Origin: Halobacteriales archaeon SW_7_65_23
Lineage (GTDB): Archaea; Halobacteriota; Halobacteria; Halobacteriales; Haloarculaceae
Length of the DNA stretch: 63,672 bases
Reading direction: 5' to 3'
NCBI GenBank assembly: GCA_003022725.1
Contig: PXSQ01000068.1
Coordinates: 1-63,672, forward strand
Below, piece after piece: positions 33,341 to 43,012 of this stretch. The notes below the pieces were generated by a model. The model was given only the letters and a program-made list of their open reading frames with translations, was not told where the DNA came from and made no database searches. The position numbers and the translations under genes were made by a program. Position 1 is the stretch's first letter, and each line of letters opens with the position of its first letter.

Positions 33341-34546
33341 ATGGAGTTACTCGACGATAGCATCGTCCCGGAGGAGGCTCGCACCGTCAAACAGGAAGCC
33401 AGGGAGTTCGCACAGGAACACATCGCGCCCAACGCCGAGGAGTACTTCGAGCGCGGCGAGTACGCCGAGGACATCCTTCAGGAAGGGATGGACGCGGAGC
33501 TGGTCGCTCAGGACATCCCCGAAGAGTACGGCGGCCGCGGGCTCTCGCTTTCGGAGGTGCTGGCGATCGCTGAGGAGTTCTACCGTGCCGACGGCGGCAT
33601 CGCGCTGACGCTGCAGCTTGCGAGCTTCGGCGCCGAGATCGTCGTCGACCACGGCAGCGAGGAGCAAAAAGCGGAGTACATCCGGCCGGTGGCCGAGAAC
33701 GAGCAGCGGACGGGACTCGCCGTCTCCGAGCCCGACACCGGCAGCGACCTCGCCGGGATGTCGACCACCGCCGAGAAAGACGCCGCCGAGCAGGACTCGG
33801 CGAGCCCTGCGTCGACCGAGGCGACCCAGGACGGCGACGAGTGGGTGCTCAACGGCGAGAAGTACTGGGTCGGCAACGGCGTCGAGGCCGACTGGGTAAC
33901 TGTCTACGCCAAGACCGGCGACGATCCGGACAACCGCTACGGCAACTACTCGCTGTTCATCGTGCCGACTGACACCGACGGCTACGACGCCGAGCACATC
34001 CCGGAGAAGATGGCGTTCCGCGCCTCCAAGCAGGCCCACATCACGTTCGACGACTGCCGGATCCCCGAGGACCACCTGATCGGCGTCCAGGGCGCCGGCT
34101 TCTACATGCTCGCGGAGTTTTTCAATCACGGTCGCATTGTCGTTTCGGGCCACGGGCTGGGGCTGGCCGCCGCCGCCATCGAGGAGGCCTCGGAGTTCGT
34201 CCACGACCGCGAAGCGTTCGGCCGTTCGGTCAACGAGTTTCAGGCCGTCCAGCACGACCTCGCGGAGATGCGCATGGAGTTCGAGTCCGCGCGGGCGCTC
34301 GCCTGGCGGGCCGCCAAGAAGGTCGCCAACGGCGATCAGCCCGGCTACTGGGCCGCACTTTCGAAAGCCACCGCGACCGAAGCGGCCGTCGACTGTGCCG
34401 AACGCGGGATGCAGCTCCACGGCGGCCGCTCCGTGCTCACGAACCGCCGCATCGCCCGCGTCTACCGCGACGTTCGCGTCCCCGTCATCTACGAGGGGAC
34501 CAACCCCGTCCAGCGCAACCTGATCTACCGACAAGCGCCCCGGTAA
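33341..34546 (+). CDS. Acyl-CoA dehydrogenase
   Basis: FAD enzyme introducing a trans-2 double bond into acyl-CoA. The 401-residue protein shows the FAD-binding LAVSEPDTGSDLAGMST, the second signature CAERGMQLHGGRSVLTNRRIARVYRDVR, and catalytic Glu in VPVIYEGTNPVQRNLI. A Glu/Asp/Ser/Ala-rich insertion (about 145-170, DAAEQDSASPAS) lengthens the region before the second beta domain, probably a surface loop. Single gene, with a short AT-rich TTTTATTTC promoter and an AGGAGGAGC ribosome-binding site before the ATG. Which chain length it prefers is not visible. Confidence 0.95.
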   Translation: MELLDDSIVPEEARTVKQEAREFAQEHIAPNAEEYFERGEYAEDILQEGMDAELVAQDIPEEYGGRGLSLSEVLAIAEEFYRADGGIALTLQLASFGAEIVVDHGSEEQKAEYIRPVAENEQRTGLAVSEPDTGSDLAGMSTTAEKDAAEQDSASPASTEATQDGDEWVLNGEKYWVGNGVEADWVTVYAKTGDDPDNRYGNYSLFIVPTDTDGYDAEHIPEKMAFRASKQAHITFDDCRIPEDHLIGVQGAGFYMLAEFFNHGRIVVSGHGLGLAAAAIEEASEFVHDREAFGRSVNEFQAVQHDLAEMRMEFESARALAWRAAKKVANGDQPGYWAALSKATATEAAVDCAERGMQLHGGRSVLTNRRIARVYRDVRVPVIYEGTNPVQRNLIYRQAPR

Positions 34547-34729
34547 TCGGCGCGTGAGCGGCCACGCTGTGGCGAACCCACACCGGGGGCCCGGATCGAC
34601 TGCCACGCGGTCGCCCTCGACGGAATCTTTCGTGATTAACCATGTGGATTGTTAGAGTGTGGCAAGTCTTTAGTCACGAGGCGTACTGGTATCAGATATG
34701 GCACTCAGACAGGAACGGAGGGATCACCG

Positions 34730-36625
34730 ATGACAGACCGGACGTTGATGTGGCGAATCTCGGGCGGATCGGGAGACGGCATTGACTCGACGAGCCAGAA
34801 CTTCGCCAAGGCGCTGATGCGATCGGGGCTAAACGTGTTCACGCACCGACACTACCCCTCGCGGATCAGGGGCGGCCACACGTACGTGGAGGTGCGAGCG
34901 GCGGACGAGCCCGTACGGTCGCGGGGCGACGGGTTCAACTTCCTGCTGGCGCTGGGTGACAGCTTCGCGCGCAACCCCGACGACGAGGCATACTACGGGA
35001 AAGAGGAGCTGAAACCCCTGTACGAGCACTTCGACGACCTCAACGAGGGCGGCGTCATCGTCTACGACGAGGGGCTGCTCGACGAGGCCGACGTCACCGA
35101 GACCGACCTCCAGGCGGAGGCCGACGAGAACGGCTGGCATGTCTACCCGATGGACCTGCGCGGGATCGCCCGCGAGCACGGCCGCGAGGTGATGCGCAAC
35201 ACGGCCGGCGTCGGCGCGACGGCGGCGATGCTGGACATCGACACGGGCTACTTCGAGGAGCTCATCCGGGACGCGATGAGCGAGGAGGTCGCCGAGGCCA
35301 ACGTCGAGACCCTGGACGCCGGCTACGAGGCTGCCCAGGAGTTCGAGTTCACGCACGACCTCCGGGTGCCGGAGGGAAGCCACGACACCGAGCAGGCGCT
35401 GATGGGCGGCAGCGCGGCGATCGCCTATGGCGCGCTGGACGCCGGCTGCCGGTTCATCTCGGGCTACCCGATGACGCCCTGGACCGACGCGTTCACGATC
35501 ATGTCCCAGAACCTGCCGCAGTTCGGCGGCATCTCCGAGCAGGTCGAGGACGAGATCGCCGCCGCGTCGCTGGCGATCGGCGCCTCCCACGCCGGCGTCA
35601 AGGCGATGTCGGGCTCCTCGGGCGGCGGGTTCGCGCTGATGTCCGAGCCGCTGGGGCTCGCGGAGATGACCGAGACGCCGGTCGTCCTGCTGGAAGCGAT
35701 GCGGGCCGGCCCCTCGACTGGGATGCCCACGAAACCGGAGCAGGCCGACCTCGAACACGTCCTGTACACGAGCCAGGGCGACTCCTGCCGGGTCGTGTTC
35801 GCGCCGGCCAACGTCCGGGAAGCGTACGAACAGACCAGGAAAGCGTTCGAACTCGCCTACGACTACCACCTGCCGGCGATCGTCCTCTACGACCAGAAGC
35901 TGGGCGGCGAGATGCGGTCGGTGCCGGCCGAGTTCTTCGACCGCGAGCCGGATCCCGACCCCGGCGCGGTGCTCACCGAGGACGAGATCGCGGAAGCGGC
36001 CCACGACAACTCGGGCAAGTACAAGCGCTACGCCTTCGAAGGTGAGAACGGCGTCAACCCGCGTTCGATCCCCGGCCAGGAGGGTGGCCGGTTCCTCGCG
36101 ACCGGCAACGAGTCACAGGAGGTCGGCCACATCACCGAGGATCCCAACCACCGCACGATGCAGATGAACCGGCGCCTGGAGAAGCTCGATCACATCCGCG
36201 AGGAGCTCGACGACCGCGAGCGTTCCCACCAGACGTACCACGGGCCGGCGGACGCCGAGCACGGCATCCTCGTGTGGGGCAGCCAGCAGGACACCGTCTT
36301 CGAGGCGGTCGACCGGCTGAACGCCCGCGGCACCGAGGTGAAGGCGCTGGGCGTCAGCGACCTGATGCCGTTCCCCGAACTCGAGGTGACCGCGTTCCTC
36401 GACAGCGTCGAGGAGTGTCTCGTCGTCGAGATGAACGCGTCGGCGCAGTTCCGCGGGCTCGTCCAGAAGGAGCTGGGCCGCTTTGGCCCCCGGATGACCA
36501 GCCTCCTGAAGTACGACGGCGAGTCGTTCGAACCGGGCGAGATCGTCGAGGGGTTCGAATCGAGCATCGAACGGAGCCAGCCCCCCGCCGGGAACATGCG
36601 GATCGTCCCGGCGTCGGGTGATTGA
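34730..36625 (+). CDS. korA: 2-oxoacid:ferredoxin oxidoreductase, fused gamma-alpha subunit
   Basis: With KorB, oxidatively decarboxylates a 2-oxoacid to acyl-CoA using ferredoxin. The 631 residues comprise an N-terminal gamma domain (1-190, ISGGSGDGIDSTSQNFAKAL, HYPSRIRGGHTYVEVR) fused to the alpha domain (about 210-631, GGSAAIAYGALDAGCRFISGYPMTPWTD). The ATG at 34730 is chosen over an upstream frame extension because of the GGAGGG ribosome-binding site 6 bases ahead. It is followed 16 bp later by korB and then an Lrp gene. Haloarchaea have pyruvate and 2-oxoglutarate forms; this looks like the 2-oxoglutarate-type pair, but the substrate is not certain. Confidence 0.93.
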   Translation: MTDRTLMWRISGGSGDGIDSTSQNFAKALMRSGLNVFTHRHYPSRIRGGHTYVEVRAADEPVRSRGDGFNFLLALGDSFARNPDDEAYYGKEELKPLYEHFDDLNEGGVIVYDEGLLDEADVTETDLQAEADENGWHVYPMDLRGIAREHGREVMRNTAGVGATAAMLDIDTGYFEELIRDAMSEEVAEANVETLDAGYEAAQEFEFTHDLRVPEGSHDTEQALMGGSAAIAYGALDAGCRFISGYPMTPWTDAFTIMSQNLPQFGGISEQVEDEIAAASLAIGASHAGVKAMSGSSGGGFALMSEPLGLAEMTETPVVLLEAMRAGPSTGMPTKPEQADLEHVLYTSQGDSCRVVFAPANVREAYEQTRKAFELAYDYHLPAIVLYDQKLGGEMRSVPAEFFDREPDPDPGAVLTEDEIAEAAHDNSGKYKRYAFEGENGVNPRSIPGQEGGRFLATGNESQEVGHITEDPNHRTMQMNRRLEKLDHIREELDDRERSHQTYHGPADAEHGILVWGSQQDTVFEAVDRLNARGTEVKALGVSDLMPFPELEVTAFLDSVEECLVVEMNASAQFRGLVQKELGRFGPRMTSLLKYDGESFEPGEIVEGFESSIERSQPPAGNMRIVPASGD

Positions 36626-36641
36626 CACGAGGTGACACGAC

Positions 36642-37580
36642 ATGACAGCATTCTCAGCGATCCACGACGAACGCGAATCGGACAAGGACGACTTCACGCC
36701 CGGCGTCGAACCGCAGCCGACCTGGTGTCCGGGCTGTGGCGACTTCGCCGTGCTGAAGGCGCTGAAGGGCGCGATGCCCGAGCTCGGGCGCTCGCCCGAG
36801 GAAGTACTTCTGGTGACGGGCATCGGCTGCTCGGGCAAACTGTCGAGCTACTTCGAGAGCTACGGCTACCACGCGATCCACGGGCGCGCGCTGCCAGTCG
36901 CCCGCGCGTCGAAGCTCGCCAACCCCGGGCTCGAGGTCGTGGCCGCCGGCGGCGACGGCGACGGCTACGGCATCGGCGGCAACCACTTCATGCACACGGC
37001 CCGGGAGAACCACGACATGACCTACATCGTGTTCAACAACGAGATCTTCGGGCTGACGAAGGGCCAGACCTCGCCGACGAGCCCGAAGGGCCACAAATCG
37101 AAGACCCAGCCCTCGGGCAGCGCGAAGGACCCGGTGCGGCCGCTGACGCTCTCGCTGGCCTCCGGGGCGTCGTACGTCGCGCGGACGGCGGCGACGAACC
37201 CGCGACAGGCCCAGCAGATCCTCGCCGAAGCGATCGAGCACGACGGGTTTGCCCACATCGACTTCCTCACGCAGTGTCCGACCTGGAACAAGGACGCCAA
37301 GGAGTACGTCCCCTACACGGACGTCCAGCAGTCCGACGAGTTCGAGTTCGATGTCGAGGACCGCCGCGAGGCCGCAGACATGATGTACGAGGCCGAGACG
37401 AAGCTCTACGAGGGCGAGGTGCTGACGGGCCGGTTCTACGTCGATTCCGATCGGCCGTCCTACGGCGAGGAGAAGCGCGCGACCGGCGAGATGCCCGAGG
37501 AGCCGGTGGCCGAGCGTTACTTCGCGGAGGACGCCGAGTGGGAGCGTACCGCCGACCAGCTCGTCGAGCGCCACAAGTAG
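36642..37580 (+). CDS. korB: 2-oxoacid:ferredoxin oxidoreductase beta subunit
   Basis: Thiamine-diphosphate and [4Fe-4S]-binding subunit, 312 residues. CPGCGDFAVLKALKGAMPELG near the start, GIGCSGKLSSYF, and the TPP motif GDGDGYGIGGNHFMHTARENHD ... VFNNEIFGLTKGQ are visible. Later DFLTQCPTWN gives a further conserved Cys. Haloarchaeal enzymes of this type have a reduced Fe-S content and no separate delta subunit, consistent with the absence of a ferredoxin-like gene here. Co-transcribed with korA (16-bp gap). Confidence 0.94.
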   Translation: MTAFSAIHDERESDKDDFTPGVEPQPTWCPGCGDFAVLKALKGAMPELGRSPEEVLLVTGIGCSGKLSSYFESYGYHAIHGRALPVARASKLANPGLEVVAAGGDGDGYGIGGNHFMHTARENHDMTYIVFNNEIFGLTKGQTSPTSPKGHKSKTQPSGSAKDPVRPLTLSLASGASYVARTAATNPRQAQQILAEAIEHDGFAHIDFLTQCPTWNKDAKEYVPYTDVQQSDEFEFDVEDRREAADMMYEAETKLYEGEVLTGRFYVDSDRPSYGEEKRATGEMPEEPVAERYFAEDAEWERTADQLVERHK

Positions 37581-37711
37581 CCGCCCGAGCGAGCCGGGCG
37601 GACCCCTCGTCTCGGCCGTCGAGGCCGACCGTGTGCGGCGGCTGTCGACCGCGGCGAGGTTCCTTTTTCGATTCGGAAGATATTTTTTCCCATAGGGCAA
37701 AGGAGGTGCGT

Positions 37712-38140
37712 ATGAGCGTCGAATCTACTGAGAAGCGTATTCTCTCTGTACTCGAGGAGGACGCACAGGCCTCCTACGCCGAGATCGCAGAGCGGGCCGA
37801 GGTCTCCAAACCGACAGTCCGGAAGTACATCGAGAAGCTGGAAGAGGAGGGCGTGATCGTCGGCTACTCGGCGGACGTCGACCCCAAGAAGCTGTCGGGG
37901 CAGTCGATCGCGATCGTCGGCGTCGACGTCGAGAGCGAGCGCTACGTCGAGGTGACCCGCAAACTGAAAGACCTGGACGCCATCGAGTCGCTGTACACCT
38001 CCAGCGGCGACCACACGCTGATGGCCGAGGTCCGGGCCGCCGACGGCGACGCGCTGGGCGAGGTCATCAACGAGAAGATCGTCGACCTCGACGGCGTCAG
38101 CGCCGCCCACCCGTCCTTCCTGCAGGAGCGGCTGAAGTAA
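37712..38140 (+). CDS. Lrp/AsnC-family transcriptional regulator
   Basis: 142 residues: N-terminal HTH (about 5-55, ASYAEIAERAEVSKPTVRKYIEKLEEEGVI) and a C-terminal RAM ligand-sensing domain (about 70-140, IAIVGVDVESERYVEVTRKLKDLDAIESLYTSSGDH). It is the size of a classical Lrp. It follows korB by 131 bp and has its own promoter (a T-rich TATTTTTT at 37680-37688) and AGGAGGTG ribosome-binding site. Probable control of korAB or amino-acid metabolism is inferred from position. Confidence 0.93.
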   Translation: MSVESTEKRILSVLEEDAQASYAEIAERAEVSKPTVRKYIEKLEEEGVIVGYSADVDPKKLSGQSIAIVGVDVESERYVEVTRKLKDLDAIESLYTSSGDHTLMAEVRAADGDALGEVINEKIVDLDGVSAAHPSFLQERLK

Positions 38141-38212
38141 GCCCGCGACGCGGGGGGCCTCCCGGGTGACGGAAAGCACGAGCTTTTAGGATCCGTATGC
38201 CCCAGTAGGGAT

Positions 38213-39877
38213 ATGGTCGACCGGCTGGTTCTGGGCAGCGGGCCGCTCGTGAGTTCTGTCGCCGGATCGCTTCAGGAGCAGTCGGGCATGGTGCAGATCG
38301 TCACGGACAACGAGCGCCACGCCGAGTCCCTCCGCGAGACCGGCGTGTCGGTGTTCACGATGGATCCAACCGATCCCGCGACGCTGGAGCGGTTCGACGA
38401 CGTCGACGTCGTCGCCGCGCTCGACGCGGCGGGCGAGCGGAACCTCGCGGCGGTTCGCGCCGCACAGCGCGTGTTCCCCGACGTGTACCTGCTGGCGTAC
38501 GCCGGCACCGACAGCGCCGTTGACGACGCGGCGTTCTCGGCGATCGTCGACAGGGTGATCGATCCGGGTCGGGTGACCGCACAGTTCGTGATGCAGCGGG
38601 CCGGCGACGCCGGGCGGCAGATGCGACAGCTCTGGCGGATCCTCCGTGGGCTGGACTCGCTTGCGGTGCTCACCCACGACAACCCCGACCCCGACGCCAT
38701 CGCCAGCGGCGTCGCGCTCGCCACGATCGCCGAGGCCGCCGGCTGCGAGGCCGAGGTCTGTTACTTCGGGAGCATCAACCACCAGGAGAACCGCGCGTTC
38801 GTCAACGTGTTGAACCTCGAGTTGCGCAACCTCATCGAGCCGAGCGAGATCGAGAGTCTCGACGGGCTGGCGCTGGTCGACCACTCCCGGCCGGGCGTCA
38901 ACGACCAGCTCCCGGAGGAGACGCCGGTCGACATCGTGATCGACCACCACCCGCCGCGGACGCCGGTCGACGCGGGGTTCGTCGACCTTCGCAGCGACGT
39001 CGGCGCGACGAGCACGCTGCTGGTGGACTACCTCGAACAGTTCGGCCTCGACGTCGCAGATACGGTCGCGACCGCGCTGCTGTTCGGCATCCACGTCGAC
39101 ACGCAGGCGTTCTCGCGGGAGGTGTCCCAGCGGGACTTCCACGCGGCGGCGACGCTGACACCCCAGGCGGACCTGGGCACGCTCGAGCGGATCGAGTCAC
39201 CCAGCATCAGCGCGTCCACGTTCGAGACGATCGCCGCCGCGATCCGCAACCGGCGCATCGAGGGGGAGATCCTGCTCAGCTCCGTCGGCCGGCTCGCCGA
39301 CCGCGACGCGCTCGCGCAGGCGGCCGACCGGCTGCTGATGCTGGAGAACGTGACCACGAGCGTCGTCTACGGCTTCACCGACGGGACGATCTACGTCTCG
39401 GCGCGGGCCCGCGGCGCGGAGATCGACCTCGGCGAGACGCTGCGGGACGCGTTCGACCAGATCGGCAGTGCCGGCGGCCACGTCGACATGGCCGGCGCGC
39501 AGATCACGATGGGCGTCCTCGAGGCGACCGACGAGCGCAAGGAGTCGCTCGCGGAGATCGTCGAGTCGGTCGTCGCCGACCGGTTTCTCGAAGCTGTCGA
39601 CGCGTACCTCACAGAGGGCCCTGCCCGCGTGTACACACCCGAGAGTGTGCCGGAGTATCTCGAACCCGACGTGCCCGTCGACCTGGAGGACCCGAAAGAT
39701 CAGGGTGACGACGGTGAGGCGGTCGGCCCGGGGCGGGCGCTGTACGACGACCGCAACGGGCCACACCCTGTCGAGGACGCGCTCGGCACTCGCGGCGACG
39801 AACGCGGCAGGACCGGGGACGGGGAGGAGAGCAGAAGCGACGGCGACGCCGGTGACGGGGCTGGAAAGCCGTCGTAG
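38213..39877 (+). CDS. DHH-family phosphoesterase with TrkA-N-like N-terminal domain
   Basis: 554 residues. The N-terminal ~115 residues form a Rossmann-like TrkA-N/RCK-type fold (MVDRLVLGSGPLVSSVAGSL). Next is the DHH domain (about 140-300) with LTHDNPDPDAIASGVALA, ALVDHSRPGVN and IDHHPPRTP, the metal-binding motifs of RecJ-like and oligonucleotide/cyclic-dinucleotide phosphoesterases. DHHA1 (about 370-455) ends with GSAGGHVDMAGAQI. The C-terminal ~70 residues are acidic and disordered. The archaeal family might degrade nanoRNA or cyclic dinucleotides; this is not established for this protein. Followed by the CBS gene 38 bp later. Confidence 0.88.
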   Translation: MVDRLVLGSGPLVSSVAGSLQEQSGMVQIVTDNERHAESLRETGVSVFTMDPTDPATLERFDDVDVVAALDAAGERNLAAVRAAQRVFPDVYLLAYAGTDSAVDDAAFSAIVDRVIDPGRVTAQFVMQRAGDAGRQMRQLWRILRGLDSLAVLTHDNPDPDAIASGVALATIAEAAGCEAEVCYFGSINHQENRAFVNVLNLELRNLIEPSEIESLDGLALVDHSRPGVNDQLPEETPVDIVIDHHPPRTPVDAGFVDLRSDVGATSTLLVDYLEQFGLDVADTVATALLFGIHVDTQAFSREVSQRDFHAAATLTPQADLGTLERIESPSISASTFETIAAAIRNRRIEGEILLSSVGRLADRDALAQAADRLLMLENVTTSVVYGFTDGTIYVSARARGAEIDLGETLRDAFDQIGSAGGHVDMAGAQITMGVLEATDERKESLAEIVESVVADRFLEAVDAYLTEGPARVYTPESVPEYLEPDVPVDLEDPKDQGDDGEAVGPGRALYDDRNGPHPVEDALGTRGDERGRTGDGEESRSDGDAGDGAGKPS

Positions 39878-39915
39878 CGGGAAGTTTTTCCGGCTCCCAG
39901 TCCTGGGAGGAGACG

Positions 39916-40713
39916 ATGGCCGACGAGGGGAAGCCCACCGTTCAGGACTACATGACGCGGGACGTCGTGACGGTGTCGCCCGACGACACCGTACGAGACG
40001 TCGCCGAGCGGATCGCCGAGAGCGACCAGCACAGCGGGTTCCCGGTCTGCGAAGGGCGCCACGTCGAGGGGTTCATCTCGGCGCGGGACCTGCTGCTCCA
40101 CGGGAACGAGGAACCGATCTTCCGGGTGATGTCGACGGACCTGCTGGTCGCCCATCCGGAAATGAACGTCGACGACGCGGCACGGGTGATCCTCCGGTCG
40201 GGGATCCAGCGGCTGCCGGTGGTCGACGACGCCGGCAACCTGGTCGGGATCATCTCCAACGCCGACGTGGTTCGGAGCCAGATCGAGCGCGCGACGCCCG
40301 GCAAGGTCGACAAGCTGTTGCGGACACTCGAGAGCATCCACGGGATCGACGCCACCGAGGAGCGCCGCGAGGTCACCCTCACAGCGCTGACCCCGACCCA
40401 GGGGAAGGTGTACGCCGACGAACTGGAGGGGCGGCGCTACGAGCTCGAACGCGGCCTCGCCGAGCCGCTGGTCGTGATCGACAACGACGGCGACCTGCTT
40501 TTGGCGGACGGCCACCACCGCGTGAAGGCCGCCAGCCAGCTCGGCATCGAGGAGATGGACGCCTACGTGATCGTCATCAACGAGCCGGTCGAACTCGGAA
40601 TGGCCAAAACTGCCGCCAAGGAGGAGCTCGAAACGATCGACGACATCGAAGCCGTCGACTACGCCCACCACCCGCTGGTCGAGACGACACACCGCCTCCA
40701 GGAAGGGGACTAG
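39916..40713 (+). CDS. CBS-domain protein with ParB/SerK-like C-terminal domain
   Basis: 265 residues. Two CBS repeats (about 8-62, VQDYMTRDVVTVSPDDTVRD; 68-128, IFRVMSTDLLVAHPEMNVDDAA) form a nucleotide-sensing Bateman module. The C-terminal part (about 150-265) has the ParB/sulfiredoxin-like core LLLADGHHRVKAASQLG. The same fold and motif occur in the archaeal ADP-dependent serine kinase SerK and in SbnI. A free-serine kinase under nucleotide control, feeding phosphoserine to cysteine synthesis, is therefore a plausible but unproven role. Probably in an operon with the DHH gene upstream. Confidence 0.8.
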   Translation: MADEGKPTVQDYMTRDVVTVSPDDTVRDVAERIAESDQHSGFPVCEGRHVEGFISARDLLLHGNEEPIFRVMSTDLLVAHPEMNVDDAARVILRSGIQRLPVVDDAGNLVGIISNADVVRSQIERATPGKVDKLLRTLESIHGIDATEERREVTLTALTPTQGKVYADELEGRRYELERGLAEPLVVIDNDGDLLLADGHHRVKAASQLGIEEMDAYVIVINEPVELGMAKTAAKEELETIDDIEAVDYAHHPLVETTHRLQEGD

Positions 40714-40732
40714 CGCTCCGGGACGCGGAGGG

Positions 40733-41116
40733 TCAGGGGACCAGCACGAAGAATACGCCGAGTACCACGAGCAGGGCGACGACGAGGGACGCCTCGACGA
40801 GCGTGTTGTAGTCGGGATCGACGAACAGGCGGAGCCAGTCGTCGAAGACGTCGTACAGCAACGTCACCCCGAACAGGAGGTAGGCGACGACGGCGAGCCA
40901 CAGCACCTGCTCGACTGGTTCGACGTCCGACAGGTTATCACCGACGAACGCCAGCATCGCTATCAACACGAGGTAGGCGATCCCGAGCGTCGACAGCGCG
41001 ACGAACTTCCGGTAGCCGTCGGGCTTCTGGTCGACCCGCGGCACCGACGAGAGTAGGGCGTACGCAATCGCCACGACTGTCAACAGCAGTAGCGCGAACG
41101 GCGACTCGGCAACCAT
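40733..41116 (-). CDS. Small four-helix membrane protein
   Basis: 127 residues from MVAESPFALLLLTVVAIAYALLSS. Four hydrophobic helices are evident (about 8-25, 40-60, 68-88, 104-126), with a conserved-looking SVPRVDQKPDGYRKF loop after the first. No signal peptide or catalytic motif. The frame is open further upstream but lacks protein-like composition there. Convergent with the CBS gene and divergent from methylmalonyl-CoA mutase. Function unknown. Confidence 0.7.
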   Translation of the reverse strand: MVAESPFALLLLTVVAIAYALLSSVPRVDQKPDGYRKFVALSTLGIAYLVLIAMLAFVGDNLSDVEPVEQVLWLAVVAYLLFGVTLLYDVFDDWLRLFVDPDYNTLVEASLVVALLVVLGVFFVLVP

Positions 41117-41239
41117 AGGCGATCCGTCGACGGCCACTGGCAAGAGAGTACCGAAGTCGGCCGGTACAGGAGCCTCGGACGCGGCCGGTGCGTGCCGACA
41201 GCCGGAATTTTGATGCGGGCGCGTGCCGAACCGGGTAGT

Positions 41240-42943
41240 ATGTTCGACGAGGACGACCTCGAAGAGATCCGGGCGGGCGCCGGCGAGTGGGAAGAGGAAC
41301 GGCTCGACCCGGTACTCGACGCCTACGGCGAACGCCGGGACCGGTTCGCGACAGTCTCGAACGTGGAGGTCGACCGGCTGTACACGCCCGAGGACGTCGC
41401 CGACCTCGACTACGAGGAGGACCTGGGCTTCCCGGGCGAACCGCCGTTCACCCGCGGCGTCTACCCGACGATGCACCGCGGGCGGACGTGGACGATGCGC
41501 CAGTTCGCCGGCTTCGGCACCGCCGAGGAGACCAACGAGCGCTTTCACTACCTGATCGACGAGGGTCAGACTGGCCTCTCGACGGCGTTCGACATGCCGA
41601 CGCTGATGGGGATCGACTCCGACCACCGCATGGCAAACGGCGAGGTCGGCAAGGAAGGCGTCGCCGTCGACACGTTGCGGGACATGGAAATTCTGTTCGA
41701 CGGCATCGACCTCGACGAGGTGTCGACCTCCTTCACGATCAACCCCTCGGCGCCGGTGATCTACGCGATGTACGTCGCGCTGGCCGACCGGCAGGACGTC
41801 CCCCGCGAGCAGGTCCGGGGCACCCTCCAGAACGACATGTTCAAGGAGTTCATCGCCCAGAAGGAGTGGGTCGTCCCGCCGGAGCCGTCGCTGCGCCTCG
41901 TCACGGACGTCATCGAGTTCTCCGTCGACGAGACGCCGACGTTCAAGCCGGTCTCCATCTCGGGCTATCACATCCGCGAGGCCGGCTCGACCGCGGTGCA
42001 GGAGCTCGCGTTCACGCTCGCCGACGGGATGGCCTACGTCGAGGCCTGCATGGACCGCGGGATGGACGTCGACGAGTTCGGCCCCACCCTCTCCTTTTTT
42101 TTCAACTCCCACAACTCGCTGTTCGAGGAGGTCGCGAAGTTCCGCGCGTCCCGCCGGATCTGGGCGCAGGTCATAGACGAGTGGTACGACGCCGAGACCG
42201 ACAAGGCCCGCCAGCTGAAGTTCCATACCCAGACCGCCGGCCAGTCGCTGACCGCCCAGCAGCCGCTGAACAACATCGCCCGCGTGACGATCCAGGCGCT
42301 GGCCGCAGTCATGGGCGGCACCCAGAGTCTCCACACCAACAGCTACGATGAGGCGCTGGCGCTGCCAAGCGAGGAGGCCGTCCGGGTGGCGCTGCGGACC
42401 CAGCAGATCATCGCCGACGAGTCCGGCGCGGCGGACATCATCGACCCGCTTGGTGGCTCCTTCGCCGTCGAGGCGCTGACCGACGAGGTCGAGGCCGAGG
42501 CGATGGCCTACATCGAGGAGATCCGCGAGATGGGCGACGGCTCGATGCGCGACGGCGTCCTCAAGGGCATCGAGGACGGCTACTTCCAGCGGGAGATCCA
42601 GGACGCCGCCTACGAGTACCAGGAGCGCGTCGAGCGCGGCGACGAGACTGTCGTCGGCGTCAACAAGTACGAGATCGAGGAGGACACCCAGCCCGATCTC
42701 CTCAGCGTCGACAAGACGGTCCAGAAGCGCCAGCGCGACCGCCTCGCCGACGTGAAAGAGGAGCGCGACGACGAGGACGTCGAGGCAGCGCTTGCGGCGG
42801 TCGACGATGCCGCCCGCTCCGGCGAGAACGTCATGCCGGCTATCATCGAGGCTGTCAAGGCGTACGCGACGATGGGCGAGATCATGGGCGTCTTCGAGGA
42901 CTACTACGGCTCCTACCAGGAAACCGTCAGCGTCGCTGACTGA
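41240..42943 (+). CDS. Methylmalonyl-CoA mutase, catalytic (large) subunit
   Basis: B12-dependent isomerisation of methylmalonyl-CoA and succinyl-CoA, used in propionate and odd-chain catabolism. 567 residues from MFDEDDLEEIRAG, covering the TIM-barrel substrate domain: FPGEPPFTRGVYPTMHRGRTWTMRQFAGFGTAEETNERF, STAFDMPTLMG, FTINPSAPVIYAMY, ISGYHIREAGSTAVQELAF and GGTQSLHTNSYDEAL. The C-terminal cobalamin-binding domain of the bacterial mutase is absent, as usual in archaea, where a separate small subunit supplies it; that gene is not here. The coding frame is open upstream, but the ATG at 41240 matches family starts. Confidence 0.95.
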   Translation: MFDEDDLEEIRAGAGEWEEERLDPVLDAYGERRDRFATVSNVEVDRLYTPEDVADLDYEEDLGFPGEPPFTRGVYPTMHRGRTWTMRQFAGFGTAEETNERFHYLIDEGQTGLSTAFDMPTLMGIDSDHRMANGEVGKEGVAVDTLRDMEILFDGIDLDEVSTSFTINPSAPVIYAMYVALADRQDVPREQVRGTLQNDMFKEFIAQKEWVVPPEPSLRLVTDVIEFSVDETPTFKPVSISGYHIREAGSTAVQELAFTLADGMAYVEACMDRGMDVDEFGPTLSFFFNSHNSLFEEVAKFRASRRIWAQVIDEWYDAETDKARQLKFHTQTAGQSLTAQQPLNNIARVTIQALAAVMGGTQSLHTNSYDEALALPSEEAVRVALRTQQIIADESGAADIIDPLGGSFAVEALTDEVEAEAMAYIEEIREMGDGSMRDGVLKGIEDGYFQREIQDAAYEYQERVERGDETVVGVNKYEIEEDTQPDLLSVDKTVQKRQRDRLADVKEERDDEDVEAALAAVDDAARSGENVMPAIIEAVKAYATMGEIMGVFEDYYGSYQETVSVAD

Positions 42944-43012
42944 CCCGAGCGACCCCCGTTCTGTTCCGGCCCTTCCGTCGGCAAGTACGCTGTCTGCGAT
43001 CCTGCGTTGTCA

